From the NCBI RefSeq assembly GCF_007829955.1, contig NZ_VIWX01000004.1:666973-730972 (forward strand): a stretch of DNA of 64,000 nucleotides, read 5' to 3'. Made by a program: the position numbers and the translations under genes. Origin of the DNA: Saccharopolyspora dendranthemae. Lineage in GTDB: Bacteria; Actinomycetota; Actinomycetes; Mycobacteriales; Pseudonocardiaceae. Under the pieces are notes generated by a model. The model did not search any database. It worked only from the letters and a program-made list of their open reading frames with translations, and was not told the origin of the DNA. Shown piece by piece: positions 27,790 through 35,495 of this stretch (positions within the stretch are counted from its first letter, which is position 1; the number at the start of each line of letters is the position of its first letter).

Positions 27790-27873
27790 GCGTCCAGCCT
27801 CGGCGATCGTTCGACCGGATGCCAACCTCATTTCCGAGACGGCGCTCACGTCCGTTTCAGGTAGTTTCCCGGT

Positions 27874-28425
27874 ATGCCGTTGGTGGTGGAGTTCGCCGCT
27901 CAGGAGCCGGGGCGGTTGGCGCGCTGGTGGGCCGAGGTGCTCGGCTGGACCGTGGAGGGCGAGGCGGACGTCCGTCCCGACGGGCCGGGCGCCCACCTGC
28001 GATTCGTGCCCGCGACCGGGCCCAAGAACGGGCAGAACGACGTGCACCTGGACCTGCGCAGCGAGTCGCACGGCGACCAGACCCACACCGTGGAACGGCT
28101 GTTCAACCACGGCGCCCGGTTCGCCGACATCGGGCAGAGCACCGAGGTGCCGTGGGTGGTGATGAGCGACATCGAGGACAACGAGCTGTGCGTCCTCGAA
28201 CCGCGCAAGGCCTACGCCTACACGGGCCCGCTCGCCGCGGTGGTCGTGGACGCCACCGACCCGCGGGAGCAGGCAAGGGCGTGGGCCGAAGAGCTCGACT
28301 ACGACATCGTCGCCGAGCAGTCCGAGTTCGCCTCCCTGCGCCCGCCGAGCGGCGAAGGCCCGCACCTGGAGTTCCTGCACCACGAGAACCCGAACCCGGG
28401 AATGCTCCGCGTCCTGCCCGCGTGA
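27874..28425 (+). CDS. VOC / glyoxalase-like family protein
   Basis: 183 residues with two vicinal-oxygen-chelate-like halves. The first runs from VVEFAAQEPGRLARWWAEVLGW to VMSDIEDNELCVLEP, and the second from AAVVVDATDPREQARAWAEELDY to HLEFLHHENPN. VOC proteins include dioxygenases, glyoxalases and resistance proteins; this actinobacterial subgroup (two tandem halves) has no assigned reaction. The stop overlaps the next small frame. Confidence 0.85.
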   Translation: MPLVVEFAAQEPGRLARWWAEVLGWTVEGEADVRPDGPGAHLRFVPATGPKNGQNDVHLDLRSESHGDQTHTVERLFNHGARFADIGQSTEVPWVVMSDIEDNELCVLEPRKAYAYTGPLAAVVVDATDPREQARAWAEELDYDIVAEQSEFASLRPPSGEGPHLEFLHHENPNPGMLRVLPA

Positions 28426-28628
28426 CGCGTGTTGCCCGCGGTTCCCGTGGTGCGGTTGCGACGACCGCGGTGGCGAACCTCGCGCCCGCGTTCGACCGGG
28501 GGGATGGCGTCGCCGACGGCCGTGCGGATCGTGTGGTGTACGAGATCGACTACCGTGACGAGTCCAAGCTCATCGCGGTCAGCGTCGGCAAGAAGTTGAA
28601 GCCGCTACCCGGAATCGGGACGGAGTGA
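28422..28628 (+). CDS. Small hypothetical frame, possibly a remnant
   Basis: A 68-residue frame whose GTG overlaps the VOC stop by GTGA. The first half is alanine/arginine-rich and unconvincing; the second half (VVYEIDYRDESKLIAVSVGK) looks like real protein. It ends 4 bp before a lower-GC immunity-like gene, so it may be the last piece of a decayed gene upstream of it. I do not recognise it. Confidence 0.3.
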   Translation: MTRVARGSRGAVATTAVANLAPAFDRGDGVADGRADRVVYEIDYRDESKLIAVSVGKKLKPLPGIGTE

Positions 28629-28632
28629 TGCA

Positions 28633-29226
28633 GTGAGCACCGTCGTGACCTTGAGGGCGGAGTGGGAGGTCGGCCCGTTCTGGGTTTCTCGAGGTGGAGG
28701 CGTATCCGATCCCTACGACGTTGACGAGATTTCCGAGATCGTCCTGATCGAGGAGTCCCTCTTGCGAGACGTCGATCAGTGGGATTCCGATTTCCAAGCG
28801 CTCTATCGACCCGACGATCCCGCTTCTTCCGGTTTCGCGGGGGAAGCGGATCGGCAGAACTTCGTCGCGCGCGGAAGACTGCTGGCACAACGTCTCCGAC
28901 AGTCACTCGACTCGTCTGTCGAGGTCCGATACTCGGGCGACGGCACGATCGGCATCGAATACTTCGAAGCCGAAGGAATCACCACCTACTACGCGAAAAT
29001 TGACGAAGGGCATCCGCGGAACGACCCGCGTGGCATCGTGCGACGGCGCGTCGTAGGCAGCACCTCCTACGACGAAGCCTTCACCCGGAACCTCCAGTGG
29101 GAGCCGACCGAGTACCTGCAGCGGTACCGGCTGGGACACGACGACATCGACCACGTCAAGATCACCAAGGACGAGGCCGACGCGTTCATCGAACGGATGA
29201 GCAAGAAGCTCTCCGGCGACCAGTGA
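28633..29226 (+). CDS. Hypothetical acidic protein, immunity-like
   Basis: 197 residues, acidic, soluble, and without a signal peptide. It has a mixed alpha/beta look (VRYSGDGTIGIEYFEAEG then TTYYAKIDEGHP). It is clearly lower in GC than its neighbours. Lower GC, acidity and the absence of a known domain are typical of immunity proteins of polymorphic toxins, but no toxin is next to it. Function is inference only. GTG at 28633. Confidence 0.6.
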   Translation: MSTVVTLRAEWEVGPFWVSRGGGVSDPYDVDEISEIVLIEESLLRDVDQWDSDFQALYRPDDPASSGFAGEADRQNFVARGRLLAQRLRQSLDSSVEVRYSGDGTIGIEYFEAEGITTYYAKIDEGHPRNDPRGIVRRRVVGSTSYDEAFTRNLQWEPTEYLQRYRLGHDDIDHVKITKDEADAFIERMSKKLSGDQ

Positions 29227-29237
29227 GGGTGGCGGCT

Positions 29238-29684
29238 GTGAACGAACCGATGTCACTGGCCGAGGTCGAGGCGATCGCCCGGCGTGCGCACGCGGCGCAG
29301 GTGGACAAGGCAGGTCGCCCGTACGCCGAGCACTTGGCGGCCGTCGCCGACGGTGTTCGCGCTCGCGGCGGCTCCGACGAGCAGGTCGCCGCAGCGTGGC
29401 TGCACGATTCCGTTGAGGACGAAGCACTTTCGGAAGCGTGGCTGCACGAGGCGTCACTGCCGCAGCGGACCAAGGACATCGTCCTCGCCCTGACCAAGCG
29501 GGCCGGGGAATCCCCCGAGGACTACGCCGCCCGAATCCTGGCGACCCAGGGCGCCCGCCTGGTCAAGGAATCCGACCTCGCGCACAACGCGGACCCCGAG
29601 CGCCTGTCGGTGCTCGACGAACCGACGCGGGAACGGTTGAACCGGAAGTACGCGCACATGCGCTCACTGCTCGGGCTCCGATGA
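29238..29684 (+). CDS. HD-domain protein (RelA/SpoT-hydrolase-like)
   Basis: 148 residues with the HD phosphohydrolase pattern of RelA/SpoT-type hydrolases. The N-terminal A.RAHAAQVDKAGRPYAEHL, the metal pair in AAWLHDSVEDE (HD), and a later SDLAHNADPERL (D...N) are all present. No synthetase, TGS or ACT part, so it resembles small alarmone hydrolases or Mesh1-like proteins. GTG at 29238 chosen; GTG at 29223, overlapping the previous stop, is an alternative. Confidence 0.8.
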   Translation: MNEPMSLAEVEAIARRAHAAQVDKAGRPYAEHLAAVADGVRARGGSDEQVAAAWLHDSVEDEALSEAWLHEASLPQRTKDIVLALTKRAGESPEDYAARILATQGARLVKESDLAHNADPERLSVLDEPTRERLNRKYAHMRSLLGLR

Positions 29685-29699
29685 TCAACTCCTCTTCCC

Positions 29700-29829
29700 G
29701 GCAGAGGCCCCTCGCGTTCCTGGAAGAGCAGTTCGGCGAAGACATCAGCCACCCGTTCGCCCAGCGGTGCGTCGGCGGGCAGCACGAGGTCGGCGCGGCG
29801 CTGCGGGCCGACGAACGTCAGGTTCGGGC
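29700..29829 (-). pseudogene. Short EccD-like (type VII secretion) N-terminal remnant
   Basis: On the minus strand one frame reads NLTFVGPQRRADLVLPADAP and then LGERVADVFAELL. This resembles the ubiquitin-like N-terminus of EccD (compare M. tuberculosis EccD1, RVTILTGRRMTDLVLPAAVP). There is no usable start or membrane region, and the frame ends within about 45 residues, so it is at most a fossil. It lies between the HD gene and the saccharopine-dehydrogenase-like gene. Confidence 0.35.
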
Positions 29830-29831
29830 GC

Positions 29832-30878
29832 TCAGGCCGGTTCGATGATCTTGACCCCGTGCAGGCGGCGGATGAAGTCGCGGCCGAAGGCCGTGGAGGG
29901 CGTGTGGACGCCGGGGGCCGGGGACTCGGCCGCGAGCGCGCTGACCGCGCGCAGCACGGAGTCGGCGGTCATCTCGTAGGTGTCCGGGCCGATCAGGGCG
30001 GCCGACACGGACTTGCCCGTCTCGTCGGCGGCTTCGGCGAAGACCTCGACCCAGCTGCGGGAGCGGGTCGCACGTCCTGGGCCCTTGACGAAGGCGCTGA
30101 TCGCCGCCTTGCCCGCGCGCTGCACCGGACCGGAGCCCAGCAGCGCCTGGGTCAGCCTGCCGGGCCGGTCCCCGAGGTCCGGCACGGGAAGGCGCGTGAA
30201 GGTCGTGATCGTGCCGATCCCCGTGCTGCGGTACGCCGACGCCACGTCACCCCAGGGCAGCGAGGTCACCTGCCGCGAGCCGGACGGGAACGTCACCTCG
30301 CGTCGCCGCCACGCCAGCGGGACCGCGCGCAGCTCGCCGTCGACGCGGGCGCGTCCACCCAGCGCCGCGCCTTCCCAGGCGCTCTTGAGCGTCCCGGGGC
30401 TGATCCGGCCACCCGCTTGGAACGCGATGTCGAGGCTGGTCGCCCCGGGCAGCTCCGCGGCGACCATGGCGGCCAGGCAGTCGGTGGGCACCACGTCGAA
30501 GCCCGCACCGGGCAGCAGCACCACACCGGCGTCGCGGGCCTCGTCGTGCCGGGCGAAGATCGATTCGAAGACGTCGATCTCACCCGTGATGTCCAGGTAG
30601 TGGGTGCCGGACAGCAGGCACGCCTGCACCATCGGCGCCGACGTCGCCGAGAACGGTCCCGCGCAGTGCGCGACGACGTCGATGTCGTGCAGCATCTCGG
30701 CGACCCTGGCGGGTTCGGAGAGGTCGAAGATCCGCGATTCCAGTCCGCGCGGCGCCGCGAAAGCGGCCACCTTGCCGGGATCGCGACCGGCGACCACCGG
30801 GCGTTCACCGCGTTCGACCGCCAGATCGGCCACGAGCCGACCGGTGAAGCCGTTCGCGCCGTAGATCATCCAGGTCAT
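29832..30878 (-). CDS. Saccharopine dehydrogenase-like NAD(P)-binding protein
   Basis: 348 residues. An N-terminal Rossmann motif MIYGANGFTGRLVADLA is followed by VVAGRDPGKV and VVAHCAGPFS, then YLDITGE and GAGFDVVPTD. This is the trans-acting enoyl-reductase / saccharopine-dehydrogenase-like family of actinobacteria, which reduces polyketide-type or other unknown substrates. Complete and monocistronic. Confidence 0.88.
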   Translation of the reverse strand: MTWMIYGANGFTGRLVADLAVERGERPVVAGRDPGKVAAFAAPRGLESRIFDLSEPARVAEMLHDIDVVAHCAGPFSATSAPMVQACLLSGTHYLDITGEIDVFESIFARHDEARDAGVVLLPGAGFDVVPTDCLAAMVAAELPGATSLDIAFQAGGRISPGTLKSAWEGAALGGRARVDGELRAVPLAWRRREVTFPSGSRQVTSLPWGDVASAYRSTGIGTITTFTRLPVPDLGDRPGRLTQALLGSGPVQRAGKAAISAFVKGPGRATRSRSWVEVFAEAADETGKSVSAALIGPDTYEMTADSVLRAVSALAAESPAPGVHTPSTAFGRDFIRRLHGVKIIEPA

Positions 30879-30954
30879 CGCGGTCCCTTCGCCGTGCTCA
30901 CCCCGCTAACGAACACCGTCCGCGGGAGTCACGGGTTGCCCCGGGTATCCGCGA

Positions 30955-31536
30955 TCACCCGTTCAGCACGAGGAGGGAGTCGATGATCAGCCAGCCGCCG
31001 AAGAGGACGAACAGGGCGCTGGCGCCGTAGCGGATGGCCTTCTCCGGCAGGTGACGTCCGAGGAGCAGGCCGACCCCGATGGCCAGCGCATCGGCAAGCA
31101 CCATCCCGACCGTCGAGCCGATCCAGATGCCGAGCCAGTCGTGGTGGGTCGCGAGCGTGACGGTCGCGAGCATCGTCTTGTCCCCGAGCTCGGCGAGGAA
31201 GAAGGCCAGCGTCACCACCAGCACCGCGGAACCGAACTTCCGCGACGCCTTGCGCTTGTCGTCCTCGGTGAGGTGGTCGCCGCGCAGCGTCCAGGCCGCG
31301 AAGAACAGGAACGCGACGCCGGCCAGCAGCGCGATCCACTCGGTCGGCATGAGCTCGCCGAGCCCGAACCCGAGGGCCACCGAGAGGGCGTGCACGACGG
31401 CGGTGGCGACGGTGATGCCCAGCAGCACCTGCCACCAGCGGTATCGGGTGGCGAACGTCATCGCCAGCAATTGCGATTTGTCACCGAGTTCGGCGACGAA
31501 AATGGCGGCAGAACTCAGCGCAACACTGCCCAGCAT
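30955..31536 (-). CDS. GDT1/TMEM165 (UPF0016) family manganese transporter
   Basis: 193 residues with six predicted membrane helices and the two family signatures ELGDKSQ (first half) and ELGDKTM (second half). GDT1 proteins export Mn2+ or Ca2+ in exchange for protons, protecting against excess manganese. The true start is ATG at 31536 (MLGSVALSS). A longer frame to 31626 is inside the upstream riboswitch. The GGAAGG before the start is the probable ribosome site. Regulation by the yybP-ykoY riboswitch supports the manganese role. Confidence 0.93.
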   Translation of the reverse strand: MLGSVALSSAAIFVAELGDKSQLLAMTFATRYRWWQVLLGITVATAVVHALSVALGFGLGELMPTEWIALLAGVAFLFFAAWTLRGDHLTEDDKRKASRKFGSAVLVVTLAFFLAELGDKTMLATVTLATHHDWLGIWIGSTVGMVLADALAIGVGLLLGRHLPEKAIRYGASALFVLFGGWLIIDSLLVLNG

Positions 31537-31559
31537 GATGGGAACACACCTTCCGGCAA

Positions 31560-31662
31560 TTCCGAAGGTCTCGCCCACCTCGAACCCCAAGGCTCGCGAC
31601 CGGGTGCGAAAACGGCGCACCAGCATGTCGACCGCGAATTCGCGGACTACTCCCCTTCAACT
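31560..31662 (-). promoter_or_regulatory. yybP-ykoY (Mn2+) riboswitch
   Basis: The minus-strand leader contains the conserved pieces in order: GAAGGGGAGTAG, a CCGCGAATTCGCGG hairpin, CGACATGCTGG, a variable stem, CGGTCGCGAGCC, and TGGGCGAGACCTTCGG just before the coding start. These are the hallmarks of the Mn2+-sensing yybP-ykoY class, which commonly controls GDT1-type transporters. Ends are approximate. Confidence 0.9.
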
Positions 31663-31955
31663 GGAAACGACACTACCGACGACGTCGAATGCACAAAAGG
31701 GCGGGGCGCGGAGGAATTAGCCTTTCCATTTCGCCAAATGCTCTTTTCGGTGACCCGCAAAATCGAATGAGCCGCAGCGATGAGAGCGAGCTCACCGATG
31801 TGCCCGGAACAGCCGAAGGCCGTTCGCCGTTGACACCACTGGTCGATGCGCACTGCGTCCCCGGGCCTCAACCACTGCCTTCGCGGAACACCGTCCGGCT
31901 GGAGCCGCGTCGCGCACATCGCCGAGAGGCGACCGGCGCATCGACCCACACCGAT

Positions 31956-31995
31956 GCGAGGCCGTCGCTCCTTCTCCTCGGAGCGACGGCCTCGC
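31956..31995 (-). terminator. Strong hairpin terminator after the secreted hydrolase gene
   Basis: A perfect 16-bp stem (GCGAGGCCGTCGCTCC paired with its complement) and an 8-base loop, starting 11 bp after the minus-strand stop codon. The rest of the 31663-31955 gap shows no gene. Confidence 0.8.
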
Positions 31996-32005
31996 GCGGT
32001 TTTCG

Positions 32006-33580
32006 CTAGAACGGCTGCGAATCCGGCCGGCAGACCTCGCCCGGCCGCGGAACCCGCAGGTTGATCAGGTAATCGGCGGCACGGCTGTCGGCGCACGAGC
32101 TGTCGCCGAGGATGCAGTGCCCGAACGCGTCGACGCTGACCAACCGCGCGTTGCCCAATTCCTTCTCCATCCGCTGGGAGAACTCGTACTGGGTCGCCGG
32201 GTCGTAGTAGTTGCCGAACAACAGCACCGGGTTGGCGGCCTGGTGCGCCCACGGGCCGCGGTGCACCCCGGGACTGGTCCGGGGCCACTGCGAGCACGCC
32301 GCGAGGTCGCTGAACGCCTGGTTGCGCCCGAAGGTGGGCGACTCCTCCTCCCACTGCGCGGCGATCGCCGGAACCCGTTCCGGCTTCTTCGGAATCGGCT
32401 TGTCGGTGCAGTTCACCGCGAAGTACGAGTCGTCGACGTAGGACTCATCGGCATCACCGGCACCGTCGAAGCGGTGCTTGCCGGACGGCAGCTTCAGCAC
32501 CCGCAGCAGCTCCGGGACCAGCCCGGCCTTCGGGTGCAGTTGCAGGTGCAGCGCCTGCAGATCGCTCGCCAGCTGCCGGAACTCCTCCGGGTCGTAGAGC
32601 GCGCTGCTGACGCCGTCGGTGAACTGGCCCAGGGTGATCTGCGAGCCGTCCGGCATGGTGATCGGCCCGCGCCGCAGGGTGTTTCGGATCTCGTCGAACT
32701 TCGCGCGCACATCCCCCTCACCGAAGGCGCACCTGGCCCCCTCGGCGGCGCAGCGCTGGAGGAAGCCCTCCAGCGCGTGCTCGAAACCACCCGCCCGCTC
32801 GCGGTCGTACTGCACGCCGTCGGCGGTGCGCAGCGCCGGATCGACGTTGCCGTCGAGCACGATCGCGCGGCTCCGCTCCGGGAACATGTTCACGTAGGTC
32901 GCGCCGAGCAGCGTCCCGTAGGAGAACCCGACGAAGTTCAGCTGCTCGTCACCTACGCCGGAACGCATCAGGTCCAGGTCCCGGGCGACGTCGGCGGTGC
33001 TCATGTGCCGCTGGAGCTCGCCGGCGTTCTTCGCGCAGGCCTCGCCGTAGTCGGCGTAGGCGTCCATGGTGGTGCTGATCTGCTTCTCGGTGACCGGCAT
33101 CGAGGACATGCGCCCGAGGACCTTCTCGGCCTGCTCGGCGTTGGTGAAGCACCGCATCCGGGTGCTGCGGTCGATGCCGCGCGGGTCGAAGCCGATGATG
33201 TCGAAGCGCTTCAGCACGGCCGGCTCGAAGCGATCGACCGCGCCGACCGGCATGTCGAACCCGGCACCACCCGGACCACCGGGATTGAGGAACAGCGAGC
33301 CGATCCGCCCGGATTTCTCGGTCGCGGCACGCCGCATCATCGCGATGTCGACGGTTCCCCTGCCGCGATCGGCGTGATCGACCGGCACCGGGTACTCGGC
33401 ACAGCTGAACAGGTACCGCTCGGTGAGGGGGACTTCCTCCAGCGCGGCGTCATTACAGGGCCCCCAGGCCACCGGGGACGCCTGCGCGGTCGAGGTTCCG
33501 ACGACCACCACCGTGCCCGTGACCAGCACACTCGCCGCGACGGCGAGCGCTCTCCGTAATCGCACGCGTCGCATCGCCAC
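32006..33580 (-). CDS. Secreted alpha/beta hydrolase with TAP-like C-terminus (tripeptidyl aminopeptidase type)
   Basis: 524 residues. A basic N-terminus and hydrophobic core (residues ~8-35, ending TAQAS) form a Sec signal peptide. The oxyanion region is NPGGPGGAG, the nucleophile serine is in GFSYGTLLG, and the C-terminal TAP-like domain carries LLFGNYYDPATQYEF (catalytic Asp) and DAFGHCIL (catalytic His). These Streptomyces-type enzymes remove tripeptides or act as general exopeptidases outside the cell. GTG at 33580 is preferred since AGGAGG lies 6 bp upstream; ATG at 33574 is also possible. Confidence 0.9.
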   Translation of the reverse strand: MAMRRVRLRRALAVAASVLVTGTVVVVGTSTAQASPVAWGPCNDAALEEVPLTERYLFSCAEYPVPVDHADRGRGTVDIAMMRRAATEKSGRIGSLFLNPGGPGGAGFDMPVGAVDRFEPAVLKRFDIIGFDPRGIDRSTRMRCFTNAEQAEKVLGRMSSMPVTEKQISTTMDAYADYGEACAKNAGELQRHMSTADVARDLDLMRSGVGDEQLNFVGFSYGTLLGATYVNMFPERSRAIVLDGNVDPALRTADGVQYDRERAGGFEHALEGFLQRCAAEGARCAFGEGDVRAKFDEIRNTLRRGPITMPDGSQITLGQFTDGVSSALYDPEEFRQLASDLQALHLQLHPKAGLVPELLRVLKLPSGKHRFDGAGDADESYVDDSYFAVNCTDKPIPKKPERVPAIAAQWEEESPTFGRNQAFSDLAACSQWPRTSPGVHRGPWAHQAANPVLLFGNYYDPATQYEFSQRMEKELGNARLVSVDAFGHCILGDSSCADSRAADYLINLRVPRPGEVCRPDSQPF

Positions 33581-33604
33581 GCGCACCCTCCTCTGCTCGG
33601 TTGC

Positions 33605-33623
33605 TTGATCTTTCGCTGATCAA
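33605..33623. promoter_or_regulatory. Inverted repeat upstream of the secreted hydrolase
   Basis: TTGATC, a 7-base spacer, GATCAA. It lies about 25 bp upstream of the hydrolase start on the minus strand and could be a repressor site. No firm -10/-35 was identified. Confidence 0.25.
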
Positions 33624-33774
33624 ACAATCCGGCGGGGAGCCCGGACACCGCAGAACGCACGAATCCTGTTTCCGCACAACACGGTTGTATAACCGTCCGG
33701 AAGTCCTCTTTCGGGTACCGATCGAGCCTGAGTGGTTTCAAATCGCCGATCCGCCCCTAGGATCACGCCGCGTG

Positions 33775-34497
33775 ATGCCTCCGTTGAAAGCTGTTGCAGA
33801 GGGCCACCGGCGGCTGCTCGGCCTCACCGCCACGCTCACCGATGAGCAGGTGGCCGCCCCCTCACTGCTGCCGGACTGGTCCCGCGGGCACGTGCTGGCA
33901 CATCTGACCGACAACGCCCGGGCCTTCGCACGGGTCTGCTCGCTGGCGCTGAACGGTGAAGTCGTCGACGCCTACGAGGGCGGCCAGGCCGAGCGCGACG
34001 CCATCATCGAAGGGCTCTCCGGCGGGAACGCCTTCTCCCACCACGACGGTCTGAACCGCCACATCGGCGTGCTGGAAGCCGTGTGGTCGCACGCCTCCCC
34101 CGCCGACTGGGAACGGCCGGTGCGCTTCCGCAACGGCGACCTCGCCGGGATCGTGCTGATGCGCTGGCGCGAGGTGTGGATCCACCTGGTCGACCTCGAC
34201 CTGGGCGTCGGACCGCAGGAGTGGACCGAGGAGTTCTGCCACCACACCATCGAATTCCTGCTGCCACGCCTGCCCGTCGGTGTCGCGCTGCGCCAGACCG
34301 ACGGCCCGCGCCGTTGGTCCGCCGACGGCGAGATCAGCCCGGTGGCCGACGTCGAGATCACCGGACGGGCACGGGATTTGGCCGCGTGGCTGACCGGGCG
34401 TCCCGCCCAGCGCCTGCCCGCGGGCGAGCTGCCGGAGCTCGGCCCGTGGCCGCGACCGCCCGCAGCCGCCGACCGCTCCCGGCTCGCCGCGGGCTGA
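33775..34497 (+). CDS. Maleylpyruvate isomerase family mycothiol-dependent protein
   Basis: 240 residues of the MDMPI/DinB-like fold. The metal-binding histidines are expected in WSRGHVLAHLTDNA, FSHHDGLNRH and VWIHLVDLDLG. Such enzymes use mycothiol as cofactor in isomerisation or detoxification, which fits with mshB lying immediately downstream on the other strand. ATG at 33775 (or GTG 33772); no clear ribosome site, so a short leader is possible. Confidence 0.85.
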   Translation: MPPLKAVAEGHRRLLGLTATLTDEQVAAPSLLPDWSRGHVLAHLTDNARAFARVCSLALNGEVVDAYEGGQAERDAIIEGLSGGNAFSHHDGLNRHIGVLEAVWSHASPADWERPVRFRNGDLAGIVLMRWREVWIHLVDLDLGVGPQEWTEEFCHHTIEFLLPRLPVGVALRQTDGPRRWSADGEISPVADVEITGRARDLAAWLTGRPAQRLPAGELPELGPWPRPPAAADRSRLAAG

Positions 34498-34512
34498 GGA
34501 TCTGTTCCGAGC

Positions 34513-34552
34513 AGGCGTCTTCTGGCGAACTCACCGCCGCCAGAAGACGTCT
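34513..34552. terminator. Bidirectional hairpin between convergent genes
   Basis: Arms AGGCGTCTTCTGGCG and CGCCAGAAGACGTCT (15 pairs, one G-U) with a 10-base loop, between the convergent maleylpyruvate-isomerase-like and mshB genes. Its arm resembles that of hairpin repeat copy A (CAGACGCCTTCTGG). Confidence 0.7.
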
Positions 34553-34574
34553 GAGCTCTCCTCCGGGGCACTGA

Positions 34575-35435
34575 TCAGCTCAGGCCAGCGAACAGATCGG
34601 TCTCCCAGCCGAACGGTCCTTCGCCAGGACCGCGTTCACCCCGGACCAGCAGGTAGTGCTCTAGGCCGAATTCCTCGCTGCTGACCATCTTCGCGAAGAA
34701 GCCGTCGTCATCGATGTTGACCTGGCTGCGGTAGGTGCGCAGCGCGGCGAGCTTGTTGACGTGGAACGCCCGGCCGTCGACCTGCGTGGTCAGATCCTCG
34801 TCCGGAACCGTGCTCGGCTCGAACGCGGCGACCGAGTCGGCGTCCAGGAAGCCCTCCTCGACCGCGCGCTTGAGCAGCGAGCGCGGCATCGCCGTCCAGT
34901 ACACCTTGGGCACGTCCCACGCCTCGCCGAGCTCCGGCTCGTAGGCGGGGTCGGCAGCGGGTTCGAGAGCGCCCATGAGCGCCTTGTGGGCTGCGATGTG
35001 GTCGGGGTGGCCGTACCCGCCGTTCTGGTCGTAGGTGACGACGACCTGGGGCCGTTCGGCGCGCAGGACCGCGACCATGGCGCGGGTCACCTCGGCCGGA
35101 TCGGCGGTGGCGAAGGCTTCCGCGGCGTTGTTGGTCTCTTCCCCGGCCATGCCGCTGTCGTGGAAGCGGCCCGGTCCGCCCAGCCAGTGCTGGCGGATGT
35201 CGCCGAGCTCGACCAGGGCGCGCTCGATCTCGCCGCGCCGGTACTCCCCGAGCGCCTGCGGGGCGCCGCGCAGGTGCGCGAGCTCGTCGTCGACGACCTC
35301 GCCGAGCTCCCCGCTGGTGCAGGTCACGAGGCTGACGGTGGCGCCTTCGGCGCTGTAGCGGGCCATGGTGGCACCGGTCCCGGTGGCCTCGTCATCGGGG
35401 TGGGCGTGAACCAGCAGCAAACGGCGATCGCTCAT
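34575..35435 (-). CDS. mshB: GlcNAc-Ins deacetylase MshB (mycothiol biosynthesis)
   Basis: 286 residues of the LmbE/PIG-L zinc deacetylase fold. The zinc and catalytic residues are in HAHPDDEATG (about residue 10-19) and GGYGHPDHIAAH (about residue 139-150). MshB removes acetyl from 1-D-myo-inosityl-2-acetamido-2-deoxy-glucopyranoside, the second step to mycothiol. Length and C-terminus (EGPFGWETDLFAGL) match the family. Monocistronic here. Confidence 0.96.
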   Translation of the reverse strand: MSDRRLLLVHAHPDDEATGTGATMARYSAEGATVSLVTCTSGELGEVVDDELAHLRGAPQALGEYRRGEIERALVELGDIRQHWLGGPGRFHDSGMAGEETNNAAEAFATADPAEVTRAMVAVLRAERPQVVVTYDQNGGYGHPDHIAAHKALMGALEPAADPAYEPELGEAWDVPKVYWTAMPRSLLKRAVEEGFLDADSVAAFEPSTVPDEDLTTQVDGRAFHVNKLAALRTYRSQVNIDDDGFFAKMVSSEEFGLEHYLLVRGERGPGEGPFGWETDLFAGLS

Positions 35436-35495
35436 GTCCGTCGAGCGTAGCGACTGGCACCGACGAAGGCTGGCGGTGTGGTGCTTCTCGCCCCC

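Noticed and set aside
31537..31626. N-terminal extension of the GDT1 gene
   Set aside because: This stretch is the core of the yybP-ykoY riboswitch, not coding.
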